Positions 46,627 through 58,229 of a DNA stretch of 64,000 nt are shown piece by piece. The translations under genes were made by a program, and so were the position numbers. The stretch comes from Saxidomus purpurata (Eukaryota > Mollusca > Bivalvia > Venerida > Veneridae). Below the pieces are notes generated by a model. The model had not been told where the DNA came from, ran no database searches, and saw only the letters and a program-made list of their open reading frames with translations. The stretch's first letter is position 1. Each line of letters opens with the position of its first letter. The stretch is from contig JAFMSR010000016.1 in NCBI GenBank assembly GCA_022818135.1, positions 3,531,290 through 3,595,289 on the forward strand, in the 5' to 3' direction.

Positions 46627-47813
46627 TTTTTAGCTCGACTATTCGGAGAATATGGAGAGCTATTACAGTCACTTGTGCGTCGGCGTTGCTTCTTTGGTTA
46701 AAGTTTTGCCTGCTAAGTACTATCATGCACATATCTCAGTAACCACTTATGATATTGACTTGAAACTTTGTTCATGTCTTTAGGGGTGTCATACAATCAA
46801 GTCAGATAACTCTTGTATACATTTAGTACAAATTATGGCCCTTGTTTGACTTTGAAAATTTGGTTAAAGTTTTGCCTGCTAGGTACTATCATGCACATAT
46901 CTCAGTAACCACTTATGATATTGACTTGAAACTTTGTAAATGTCTTTAGGGGTGTCACACAGTCAAGTCAGATAACTCTTGTATAAATTTAGTGCAAATT
47001 ATGGCCCTTGTTTGACTTTGAAAATTTGGTTAAAGTTTTGCCTGCTAGGCACTATCATGAACATATCACAGTAACCACTTATGATATTGACTTGAAACTT
47101 TGTTAATGTGTTAAGGGGTGTCACACAGTCAAGTCAGATAACTCGTGTTTAAATTTAGTACAAATTATGGCCCTTGTTTGACTTTGAAAATTTGGTTAAA
47201 GTTTTGCCTGCTAGGTACTATCATGCACATATCTCAGTAACCACTTATGATATTGACTTGAACTTTGTTAATGTCTTAAGGGGTGTCACACAGTCAAGTC
47301 AGATAACTCTTGCATAAATTTGATACAAATTATGGCCCTTGTTTGACTTTGAAAATTTGCTTAAAGTTTTGCCTGCTAGGTACTGTCATGCACATATCTC
47401 AGTAACCACTAATGATATTGACTTGAAACTTTGTTAATGTCTTAAGGGGTGTCACACAGTCAAGACAGATAACTTTTGTTTAAATTTAGTGCAAATTATG
47501 GCCCTTGTTTGACTTTGAAAATTTGGTTAAAGTTTTGCATGCAAGGTACTATCATGCACATATCTCAGTAACCACTTATGGTACTTATATCAAACTTAGC
47601 AATAGTGTTCAGGGGTACATTTTGTATCAAACAATTAATTTACCAAAAATTAAATATGTAGTGATAGATTTTGACTTTTTTTATGATTCAACTTTCATAG
47701 TTTATACTTAATAGTTAGCAGAATTTTGTTTTGCTATTATACTGATAAAAGTTTTTTTTTATTAGCAAACACCCACAATAGTCGAGCTTGCTGTCTTATG
47801 GACAGCTCTTGTT
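46627..47813 (+). mobile_element. HINE-like family 5, complete copy B (166 bp cores)
   Basis: TTTTTAGCTCGACTATTCGG, GAATATGGAGAGCT and CGTCGGCGTTGC open it; six cores follow; the 3' end is AGTCGAGCTTGCTGTC, TTATGGACAGCTCTTGTT. Length (1187 bp) and sequence are very close to copy A (1193 bp). Confidence 0.8.
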
Positions 47814-48130
47814 ATTCATTGTTCCCGGAATCAAAACACTAGATGACAGTTAATCCTGAATTTTCTTTGCCTTTTTAAAGAAAAAAAGAAGGTGAAGGTA
47901 TTCTAAGGCTAAACTGTCGCAATCAAAAATAATATTTAGGTTCTTAATCACAACTATTTCATGGGACTGATGTATTTATACAGATATTATTTCTATTTCT
48001 ATATTTTATTTTCTGCACGGGAGTAAATTAGAAAAGTCCGAAGGAGTTACTTTCACGTCTGAAACTACTTTTCCAAGTGCTTTAATCATATTAAAGCACT
48101 CAAATTGACTATAGAAATATGCCATAGGCA
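47814..48130. other. Intron sequence, no feature seen
   Basis: A local hairpin-like repeat AAAGTGCTTTAATCAT/ATTAAAGCACT occurs at 48075-48102; otherwise nothing. Confidence 0.35.
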
Positions 48131-48860
48131 TATTAGAATAGAGCTTCATATGACCGGTTTATAAAGGTTTGCACTGTTCCATCTTTCTGTCATTTTGTCT
48201 CCGGTCTGTATCTTCCACATGCACAGACCAATTTTGATATAACTTTACACACTTGTTACCCATACCCCAAGGGTGTGTCATGCACAACAACCAGCCACCT
48301 TCTTCCAAGGTCAAGGTCGCACTCAGGGCTCGAATACTACTACATGCAATTTTGTGTCTGGTCTGTATCTTCCATATGCATGAACTGATTTTGATACAAC
48401 TTTACAGAGTTGTTACACATATGATGTGAGTGTGTCATGCACAACACCCTGTCACCTACTCCCTAGGTCAAGGTCATACTTAAGGGCTTAAACACTGTAA
48501 GTTTGTATAACTTTGCAATATATACTGTCAGCTCTATCTTTTTGGTGCATGGACCAGTTTCAGTATAACTTCACAGGATTGCTACCCTTGTGATGAGGGT
48601 GTGTCATGCAACACCCAGCCGCCTACTCCCAACTTACGGCCCAAACCCTTTCACATCGTGTTATATAGCAATATTTCCTGTCCTCACTGTAGCTCGAACA
48701 TGGACTGTAGTCCCACAATTATTACCTGTACCATAAGGATGTGTCGCAAACAACACCCTGCCACCTACTCCTAAGGTTAAGGTCACACTTTCGTCTTATT
48801 CCTTGGTTTTATATAGCTGTGTCTATATTGCCACCTGTAAACAAAAATAAACAAACTGTG
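48130..48860 (+). repeat. Tandem cores of about 170 bp, family 10
   Basis: GGTCTGTATCTTCCACATGC...GGGTGTGTCATGCACAACACC...AAGGTCAAGGTC recurs about three to four times from 48190. Ends of a HINE are not recognisable, although the core organisation is the same. Confidence 0.5.
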
Positions 48861-48983
48861 ACCAACATGTTCTCCTCGGCATTTTCATTCTAATACCCTA
48901 GCTATACTTAAAGTGCAGACACGTTTCAATAACAGTGTTTACCTTTACCATACTATAAATGTGTACAGCCTTCTATATAAGCC

Positions 48984-49570
48984 TTTTTAGCTCACCTGAG
49001 CTGGCTCAGGGTGAGCTATTAGGATCGATGAATGTCCGTCGTCCGTCGTCCGTCCACATTTAGTTCGTTAACACTCTAGTGGTCACATCTTTTCCTCAAT
49101 TGTCACGAAACTTGGTCAGGATGTTTGCCCCAGTAATTACTCGGACGAGTTCGAATATGGGTCATCTCGGATGAAAAACTAGGTCACATGACCCAAAAAT
49201 AGAAAAATCTTGTTAAGGCTCTAGAGGCTACTGTTTTAGTCCAAATATCCTGGCAATTTGTCAGAAAGGTTGTTTGGTTGATTTCTAGCTTAAGTTTTAA
49301 TATGGGTCACCTGGGGTCAAAAACTAGGTCACACAGCCCAAATATGGAAAAACCTTGTTAACACTCTAGAGGTAACGTTTTCAGCCCAAATATCCTGGAA
49401 ATTTGTCAGAAAGGTTATTAAGATGATTTCTAGCTCAAGTTCGAATATGGGTCATCTGGGGTCAAAAACTAGGTCACAGAGCCCAAATATGGAAAAACCT
49501 TGTTTACACTCTAAATGTTACATTTTCAGCCATTGGAATTTGTCAGAAAGGTTGTTTTGATGGTTTCTGG
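48984..49570 (+). mobile_element. HINE-like family 9, 3'-truncated
   Basis: TTTTTAGCTCACCTGAGCTGG to GTCCGTCGTCCGTCGTCCGTCC is nearly the same as at 27645, followed by about three cores of 145 bp. It stops in TTGATGGTTTCTGG without a 3' hairpin. Confidence 0.7.
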
Positions 49571-50170
49571 TTTTAATAATGTGTTGTTTATTGAACACCT
49601 CATTTGCTAATTTTATTGCAGTATTTTAACACCAAAAGATTGATAAATGACATTTGTCTTGTAATCAGTACACATCTTGGATCTCTCTATGGTAAGACCA
49701 GAGTTTTTATATCTCTTGGTTTATGCGACTGCTTGTACTATTTTTTGAAAAGGTAGAATAACAATGACATTATGAACTGACATTTTATTTTTATTATTTC
49801 CGCTGTTCCGACTCCATATACTAGTTAATGAAGTGTCAGAACAGTAGGGATATATAATTGAAAGTAATTATTTTAAAGTGTTTATTTTGTTCGAAAATGA
49901 CAATTATTGACAGGTGCAGTAGACTGATGTTCAATGCTCTGTTCAATACAGGAGGAAAAGTCCTTCATACTCAATATTTAAGAAAACTTCCCATAAACCA
50001 AGCAATATAAAAACTCTGGCCTAAAATTGGCACTTATATAAAGTTTTAAATAGCGATGATGCAATACATGTTCTTGACCCCTAGTTGAACTTCCATGTTA
50101 AAGATTTTGGTAGTAATTTTTACATTCACATCACAAGAAAGTTCATATATAAAATTAAATCAATATTTGC
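49571..50170. other. Intron sequence, no feature seen
   Basis: No element ends, arrays or coding frames. Confidence 0.35.
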
Positions 50171-50171
50171 A

Positions 50172-50537
50172 AATAATGAATAGCTTACAGTGCAGATCAT
50201 GATCAGACAACAAAATAATGAATTGCTTACAGTGCAGATCATGGTCAGACAGCAAAATAATGAATAGCTTACAATGCAGATCATGATCAGACAGCAAAAT
50301 AATGAAAGTGCAGATCATGATCAGACAGCTAAACAATGAAAGGGCAGATCATGACCAGACAGCTAAATAATGCATAGCAAAAAGTGCAGATCATGATCAG
50401 ACAGCAAAAAATAAAAAGCTGACAGTGCAGATCATGACCACCCAACATACAATGAATAGCTTACAGTGCAGATCATGATCAGACAGCAAAAAAATGAATA
50501 GCCAACAGTGCAGATCATGATCAGACAGCAAAATAAT
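50172..50537. repeat. Minisatellite, nine units of about 40 bp
   Basis: AATGAATAGCTTACA, then GTGCAGATCATGATCAGACA and GCAAAAT recurs nine times; units are 31-43 bp because some lack the AATAGCTTACA part. Each unit holds the perfect 10 bp palindrome GATCATGATC or a one-base variant. It abuts a family 3 HINE 3' segment at 50538. Confidence 0.8.
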
Positions 50538-50778
50538 GAGGCCTAGAGCTTAGATATTCAGCATGTGGCAATAATTGACTCTCTACCAAGATTGTTCAAA
50601 TCATGACCCCAGGGTCAAAATTAACCCTGCCTGGGGGGGTCTTTTGATTTTACATAGGCTTATTAAGAGGATATCATGAGCCAAAGGTAAAAATTGATCC
50701 TTTCTGCTATTAATAACCTTTTATTTTTGCCAATGGTAGACAGGTGAGCGATACAGGGCCATCATGGCCCTCTTGTTT
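50538..50778 (+). mobile_element. Family 3 HINE 3' fragment
   Basis: GAGGCCTAGAGCTTAGATATT to GACAGGTGAGCGATACAGGG and CCATCATGGCCCTCTTGTTT. The 5' part is replaced by the minisatellite. Confidence 0.65.
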
Positions 50779-50925
50779 ATAAATAGCTCCAAACCGGTAG
50801 GGGACTTCGTACTGCATGGCAATACCTCATCAACTTAATTGTTTTAAAACTCTTAGTTAATTGTGGAGATAAGTTAGAGATGATAAGTAGTTTTGTTTGA
50901 GAGAAGGACACATGATGTGTTTTGA

Positions 50926-52579
50926 TTTTTAGCTCATCTTTTCGAAGAAATGGGAGCTTATTCCTACTTGCCTCGGCGTTGGTGTCACACCTTGGTTAAG
51001 TTTTTCGTTCCACCCCACTTTATTTTAAAACCATTAGAGGTATTGCTTTGAAACTTACCATACTTGTTTAACATCATAATCTCCATCAACAGACAAGAGT
51101 ACATAACTGTCAAGGTTTTCAGCTCACCTGGCACAAAGTGCCAGAGAGAGCTATTAGGATTCCTCCCGGCGTACGTCCGTCCGTCCACCATTTCCTTCAA
51201 ATGACATCTCCTCTGAAACCACTGGGCCAATGTTGATGAAACTTTGCAGGGATGTTCCTTGCATGAAGCTTAGATATGTGACATGTAGCATTGTCTAGTG
51301 GACCTCTACCAAGGTTGTTCAAATTATGACCCCACGATCAAAACTGACCCAGCCCGGGGGGGTCACTTGGTTTTGCATAGGCTTTATATAGGAAAAACTT
51401 CAAAAATCTTCTTCTCTGAAACCACAAGGCCTAGAGCTTAGATATTAGGTAAGTAGCATTATCTAGTGGACCTCTACCAAGATTGTTCAAATTATGACCC
51501 CCGGGTCAAAATTGACCCAGCATGGGGGAGTCACTTAGTTTTACATAGGCTTATATAGGAAAAACTTTAAAAATCTTCTTCTTAGATATTTGGCATGTAG
51601 CATTGCCTAGTAGACCTCTTCAAAGTTTGTTCAAATTATGCCCCTGGGGTCAAAATTGGCCTTTCCCAATCTTGTATATGCTTATGTTGGAAAAATTAAA
51701 TCAATCTTCTCTGAAACCACAAGGCCTAGAGCTTAGATATTTGGCATGTAGCATTGGCTTGTGGACCTTTAGCAAGATTGTTCAAATTATGACCCCCAAG
51801 TCAAAATTGACCCAGCATGGGGGGTCACTTAGTTTTACATAGGCTTACATAGGGAAAACTTAAGAAGTCTTCTTCTCTGAAACCACAAGGCCTAGAGCTT
51901 AGATATTTGGCATGTAGCATTTGCTAGTGGACCAGTAGCAAGATTGTTCAAATCATGACCCTCGGGCCAAATTGACCCCGCCCGGAGGGTCGCTTGGTTT
52001 TGCATAGGCTTACATAGGAAAAACTTCTTCTCTGAAGCCACAAGGCCTAGAGATTAGATATTTGGCATGTAAAAATGCCTATTGGACTTCTACCAAGATT
52101 GTTCATATCATGACCCCCAAGTCAAAATTGACCCTTCCCGGGAGGGGGAGGGGGGGGGGGGGGGGGGGCGGGTGGGTAGGGGCAGGGAGGTGACTTGATT
52201 TCACATAGGCTTATATAGGGAAAACTTACAAATACAAGAAGGCCGACAGGCAGAGAATAGATATTTGGAATGTTACTTAGCATTGTGTAGTGGACCTCTA
52301 CAACTTATGTTAGAATCATGAGCCCTTGTATTATAGCCAATGGTAGTCAGGTGAGCGATATAGGGCCATCATGGCCCTGTTGTTTGTCAGAATTATGGCC
52401 TTTTTTCGACTTTCGAGAAAGTGCATTGAGCTTCGTTAAGATTTTCGTACCACCCCACTTTATTTCAAAACCAATACTGATATTGCTTTGAAACTTACAA
52501 TACTTATTAACCATCATTACCTCCATCCACACACATGAGTACATAACTTTATAAAGGCTTTTGTAAGAATTATGCCCCT
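50926..52579 (+). mobile_element. HINE-like family 1, interrupted by a family 3 element
   Basis: TTTTTAGCTCATCTTTTCG, TGGGAGCTTATTCC and CGGCGTTGGTGTCACACC open it. The first core stops at GTCAAGGTTTT (51118) and resumes at 52385 with GTCAGAATTATGGCC. It runs into a further family 1 start at 52580. Confidence 0.65.
51119..52384 (+). mobile_element. HINE-like family 3, complete, inserted in family 1
   Basis: CAGCTCACCTGGCACAAAGTG and CCAGAGAGAGCT open it; GTCCGTCCGTCC follows; about six cores; a G-run of over 20 bases at 52150-52168; the 3' end is CAGGTGAGCGATATAGGGCC, ATCATGGCCCTGTTGTTT. Comparison with intact family 1 cores gives the exact insertion point. Confidence 0.75.
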
Positions 52580-53425
52580 TTTTTAGCTTGATTTTTCTAT
52601 GAAAAGAGGTGCTATCCTACTCGCCCCGGCGTCGGCGTTGGTGTCACACCTTGGTTAAGTTTTTCGTACCACCCCACTTTATTTCAAAAGTATTAGAGGT
52701 ATGGCTTTGAAAACTTACCATACTTGTTTACCATCATAACCTCCATCTACAGACAAGAGTACATAACTCTGTCAAGGTTTTTGACAGAATTATGGCCCTT
52801 TTTTGACTTAGAAAGTGTATTGAGCTTGGTTAAGTTTTTCATACCACCTCACTTTATTTCAAAACCATTGGAGGTATTGCTTTGAAACTAACCATACTTG
52901 TTCACCATCATGACATCAACAGACAAGAGTACATAACTCTGTCAAGGTTTTGAACAGAATTATGCCCCTTTTTTACTTAGAAAATACATTGAATATGGGT
53001 AAAATCCACTTATTGCCTTAACCCTTTGAGATATTGCTTTGAAACTTTGAATGCTTGTTTACATAATTACCCCCATCTGTAGGCAAGAGAAGGGTAACTC
53101 TGTCAGGGATTTGTTTTAAAAATTAAGGCCCTTTATCGACTTAGAATCTTGGTTAAGTTTTTTGTACCAGTCCACTTTTTGACTAAACTGTTCGAGATAT
53201 TACTTTGAAAGTTGGAATACTTGTTTACCATCATGATCCCAAAACATGGGCAGGAGAAGGTAATTCTGTCGAGGATTTTATATGAATTATGGCCCTTTTT
53301 GACTTAGAAACTCAGTTAAAATTTTCATTCTTGTCCACTTGTTAACTTAACCATTTGAGATATTACTTTGAAAGTTGGAGTACTTATGTACCATCATGAG
53401 ATCTATCTGTAAGCAAGAGCATAGG

Positions 53426-56353
53426 AGCTCGAGGTGGGGATTATGCTTTTCCGGCTTTGTTTTGTCTTTTTACATTTATTTAAGAACCAAGCTAACAAAA
53501 TATGATCTTATTTTCCCCGGATCTTAACTTTCATATTTCACCGCTGAAGTACCCGGTAGACTGAAAAAAGAAAAGGAGTGACACACGCCATGTTATCCAA
53601 CACAAACTGCTAAGAGTTACGTCCCTCAAAAACTGGTTCTCCGTCTACCAATGTGACGCAACATGGAACCGGAACCTATACATGTAAACATAGTGTGGTG
53701 GCAATTTCAAAAACTTGTTTTTTGCCTTTGATATTGTAAGATATTTGATAAATTTCGTAAAATTTTGAACAGCGATAGCAAAGCCATTTTTGTGATTTTT
53801 ACCACCAAATTCATAAAAAATGTATAGAAGTATAATGTCTAGGGATCCGTGTCACAGATTTTCCATATCATTCTTCAAACAAACAAAAATTAATATCAAA
53901 GAAAATGCAGCCTTTTTTTCCGACTACTTGTTACGTATTTAAAGATAATTAATCCCCTGACCAATTTATCAAAAATTCCTGACACGGATCCCTCCGTAAT
54001 AAAATTCTCTTTAAACTGGTCCAAACCACATGTTAATTGACCTCCAATTAACAAAATTATGCTTGTTCAAAGTTGACACATCTTCCTTCAAAGCAAGTGT
54101 CAAAAAACGCCGATTTCTAAAGACACTCATAATTTGATTGGATTATATGAAACAAAACCCGTTTAAATGCATCCAATTATACGTAAGTACAAATATATGA
54201 TAATCCATACAATAGTTCACCCTGTCATGTCAGAAAAAATACAAGATCCGCCCACAAAATCATTTTAATGCGATATTTACAACTTTTTTCTTCGTGTTTT
54301 ATTGCTTCTACGGTATTTCAACAAGACGGTCACGTGACTATCTAAAGTATTTTAGGTACACAACGGGGAAAATGGAGAAAATTGAACGAGAACTTATATC
54401 TGCAGTAGAGCCGGCGGGGTAATTGATAATTCCTACACTCAAAGCTGTTGTAAACGACTTGAAAACATGTAAATGGTGTTTAAGCATTTCATATAACTTT
54501 TAAAAAATACAATTAGTTAAAACTCCGATCCCAACAAAAGTAATTAATTTAGTAATCTGAGCTTATAAGGCGATGAATAAAATTAAGCAACATCTGTAAA
54601 TAATAAACACAACTACAATGCAGTGCCCTTTGTGCAACTGTTTTATACAAATTATAAGATATAATATAATAAAAGGTTATGAAAATTGCTAAAAATGACT
54701 TTGTCAAGAACGCAAATTCATTTGAATACTATGATAGTTAACTGTACCGTTGTGAAAAAACCTTTTTGTGAAATCGGATTTTACAGTGATGTTTTCAATT
54801 TGTTAAGTTTTATATGTATTCTTCAATCAATTAGAATATTAATTTCACAGAAATATGTATGATGTTTTGAATCAATCACATTCTAAACTTGAACGAAATC
54901 CGCATACAAATAATTCAGTTATATCGAGTTATATATGTGTCGGGTTAGAAGTGGCTCCGAGTGTATAAATAAGTTAGTATAAATAGTTCATTTATATAGG
55001 TATATTTCACTCCTTTGTTGTAGACTATGCTTTACTGTTAATTTAGTGTTTTTGTTGTTGTTGTTAAGAGCCAGAATGATTCGGCATCTTGTTTTCTAAT
55101 CAAGCATAGGCTGTCCACTATGATCGATATGTGCTTAGTCAACCATACCTCGCCCGCGTGCTTTACTGATCGCGTGTCATACTGATAATGCCCGAGGCTG
55201 TAAATTAGTTAATCTCATACAGTACAATGGATTGAAGATAATTTATGTATCCTGATTTATTAACGCTTTGAAACTCGTTTGTAAAATTTACAATAAAAAC
55301 CAGTTATATTATGATAACAATTATCCTATTTATTTGTCTCCATGTAGTCCAAATATTCTGAAAAATTTCTTTTCGTTTCATATTTCCCAATTTTCGATTT
55401 ATGAATGATAGTTAAACATTCGGCAAAAAATATAAACAATATACATGTATATTATTGTAATTATTAGATGAGCAGGTATGCCTTTACGACATTGAAATGT
55501 ATTTTTTAAGATAAGGGACCAAGATAATACCACCACGAGAAAGTAATGATAACACTTTTTTCTAACTTTAGAATCATTATACATGTACCTGCTTACAACA
55601 TCTTTGCATCACAACCCAGTTTGTTTAGTGAACATTTGATTATATGATAAACTTCTGGTCTTCGCATATGCAGCTTTACCAAGACGCCTTCTTATTTGAA
55701 AACGAAACGTTCTATTACAACATTTTTTCCAGATCAAATGCATATTCATTTTTTGAAAAAAGTAATTCACAAACTTTTATGAATTCTAATATTCAAATGC
55801 TTTTAGGTCACACATTTCTTCACATGCCGACTTGTGTGGAAGGATTTGTAAAGAGAACAATTTTAGTTTGTTTGTTTTCGTAAAGTATTCGTTTATCTTT
55901 TTGCATTTTAATAGATTCTGTCAAAAATAAAAACGAATTTGATTTACGCATTGATAGTATGCAGTTAGTATTTCAGTGGGATGACTATTTATTCAAACAA
56001 ATAATCCGAATTTTTACAATTACCTGTTAATTGTTTATTTATAATTGCTGAATTGCTAAGCGTGCATATCTAAACATCGAAACAATTAACTGATCAATAC
56101 CGGTTGACTCTACCAGTTTATTGATTATCCCTTATCGGCGCCTCAAAAGGGGCGGAGCTATGAACGGTTACTGACACACATAGAGCGCGACGCTGTTGGA
56201 ATACATACCGATCAACTTTAACGGTTCATAAAGCACGTTTTAATTATTTTTTCTGCACCTTTGATTTCGCTTATATATAGAAGTTAAATTGAACATAAAA
56301 TAATGCATAAAAACAGAAATTTGCGATTTTAAAGCAAATTAGTATCGATAGCT
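53426..56353. other. 2.9 kb non-repeat island inside a family 1 HINE
   Basis: No tandem cores. A perfect GTCACGTGAC palindrome (54329-54338) lies 34 bp before an ATG (54372) reading MEKIERELISAVEPAG, which meets GGG|GTAATT, a possible donor, at 54418. An inverted pair AGGGATCCGTGTCA / TGACACGGATCCCT spans 53843-53991. GGCGCCTCAAAAGGGGCGG occurs at 56138. No other coding frame is convincing; a 79-codon plus-strand frame at 55644 has no recognisable motif. Confidence 0.35.
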
Positions 56354-56711
56354 ACCTTAACCATTTGAGATATTACTTTTGTTTGTTTATGATTTTAAGG
56401 TCCATCTTCCTCATTCGAGAACTTTTGAGATACTACTTTGAAAGTTGGAATACTTATGTACAATCATGACACCTATCTGTAAACAAGAGAAGATAACTCT
56501 GTGAAAATGCTTCTTCATTTTGTACTTAGAAATTCCTAGTTAAAGTCTTGTGTGCAACTGGCACTGTCATGCACATATATCATTAACCTCTTAAATTATT
56601 AATTTAAAACTTTGCTGTAGTATTCAGGGATATCAAACAAATTTGATAACTCTTGACTTAATATCTTGCTACTTGTGACCCTTGTTTATACAGATCCTTG
56701 TTTTGCCTTTT

Positions 56712-57416
56712 ATTAGCTAACCTGGCACAAAGTGCCAGAGTGAGCTATTAGGATCGCATTCCGTCCGTCGTCCGTCCATCCGTCCGTCCACCATTTCCTT
56801 CAAACGACATCTCCTCTGAAACCACTGGGCCAATAATGCTGAAACTTTGCAGGGATGTTCCTTGCATGAAGCTCTATCAAAGTTGTTCAAAGAATTCCAT
56901 TCCATGCAGAACTCTGGTTGCTATGGCAACAAATAGGAAAAACTTATAAAAACTTCATCTCTAAAACCGCAAGGCCGAGAGCTTAGATATTTAGCATGTG
57001 GCATTGTGTAGTGGACCTCTACCAAGATTGTTCAAATTATGACCCCCCTGGTCAAAATTGACCCCGCCCCGGGGGATCACTTAGATTTACATAAGCTTAT
57101 ACAGGAAAAACTTTAAAAATCTTCTTCTCTGAAACCACAGGGCCTAGAGCTTAGATATTTAGCATGAAGCATTGCCTAGTAGACTTCTTCAAAGTTTGTT
57201 CAAATCATACCCTTGGGGTCAATATTGGCCCTGCCAAAGAGGTCACTTGTTTTACTAAGACGTATGTAGGAAAACCTATTTGGTATGTAACATTGTCTTG
57301 TGGTCTTCCACCTACTTTGTTCAAATCATGCCTCTTGGGTAAAAATTGACCACACCCATTAGGCAAGTGGACTTGTATTCAGGTGAGTGATATAGGGCCA
57401 TCATGGCCCTCTTGTT
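56712..57416 (+). mobile_element. HINE-like family 3, shortened
   Basis: AGCTAACCTGGCACAAAGTG, CCAGAGTGAGCTATTAGG and GTCCGTCGTCCGTCC; two to three cores; the end is CAGGTGAGTGATATAGGGCC, ATCATGGCCCTCTTGTT. Confidence 0.7.
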
Positions 57417-57508
57417 GTCAAAAGTTTTGTTTTATTGGCAAGCACTGAGAAAAATCGAGCGCGCTGTCCTTCTGACTGCTCTTGTTATACATGCACTGTA
57501 TACATGTA

Positions 57509-58217
57509 CAGTTAAACTTCGTTCGCTCGAACTTTATTCGCTCGAACACTACCGATCGCTCGAACCCAACAGGCGGTCCCGGCAAATGCTCTACATAATT
57601 CATATTGTTCCACCACCGAAACCTCGAACACCGATCTCTCGATCTCTCGAACCTGTACCGCGGTCCCTTCAGTTCTATTTCATTGTAAAGTACATCCTTT
57701 GGCTCGAACAATAAAAGGTGCTAATCTCAATTATCGAGCAAACAATGCATTGATGATCAGTTGTCAGACACAAGCGCTGTGAAACGGCGTGCCTTATTCT
57801 CACCTTGTTAAATTTGCAATTAAAGGTTATGATGTACACGCAGGCTCAAAGTTGCTCACGATGTTTATAGCAATAAGTAACAGATTGGCTTTAATTTAAA
57901 GTTTTGTTTTTTTTCAGAAAATTGAATAAATTATTTTATGAATAACAAACATTTCATACTTTTACATTACAACACTTAGAATAAATTGTGAGTTTTAATT
58001 TGTCTTTTAATCAAGGGTAAGCAACAAGTTTATAATATACATGCAAATTTACATGTGTGTACCATTGTACGCGCAATAACTCCCGATGTGGTCTCGATAA
58101 AGGATGTACGGCGGCCTGCGTGACTGACCATGCTGACAAACCTCGATCGCTCGAACTTCCGATCCCTCGAACTGAAATCGCCGGACCCTTCGAGTTCGAG
58201 CGAACGAAGTTTAACTG
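57509..58217. mobile_element. Pogo-like MITE with CGCTCGAAC repeats
   Basis: Ends CAGTTAAACTTCGTTCGCTC match perfectly in inversion, flanked by TA at 57507-57508 and 58218-58219. CGCTCGAAC or close forms recur three to four times near each end. The 709 bp interior has no transposase. Confidence 0.8.
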
Positions 58218-58229
58218 TAGTTAATATTT

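Larger units (their letters stand above)
52580..57488 (+). mobile_element. HINE-like family 1, split by an island and by family 3
   Basis: The 5' end (TTTTTTAGCTTGATTTTTC, GCCCCGGCGTCGGCG) and five cores run to 53425. Family 1 cores resume at 56354 and stop at about 56700. The terminal hairpin with GAGCGCGCTGTCCTTCTGAC and CTCTTGTT is at 57450-57488. The family 3 copy 56712-57416 and the 2.9 kb island 53426-56353 lie inside. Confidence 0.6.

Noticed and set aside
50172..50537. CRISPR-like regularly spaced repeats
   Set aside because: Units are head-to-tail with no unique spacers and the genome is eukaryotic; it is a minisatellite.
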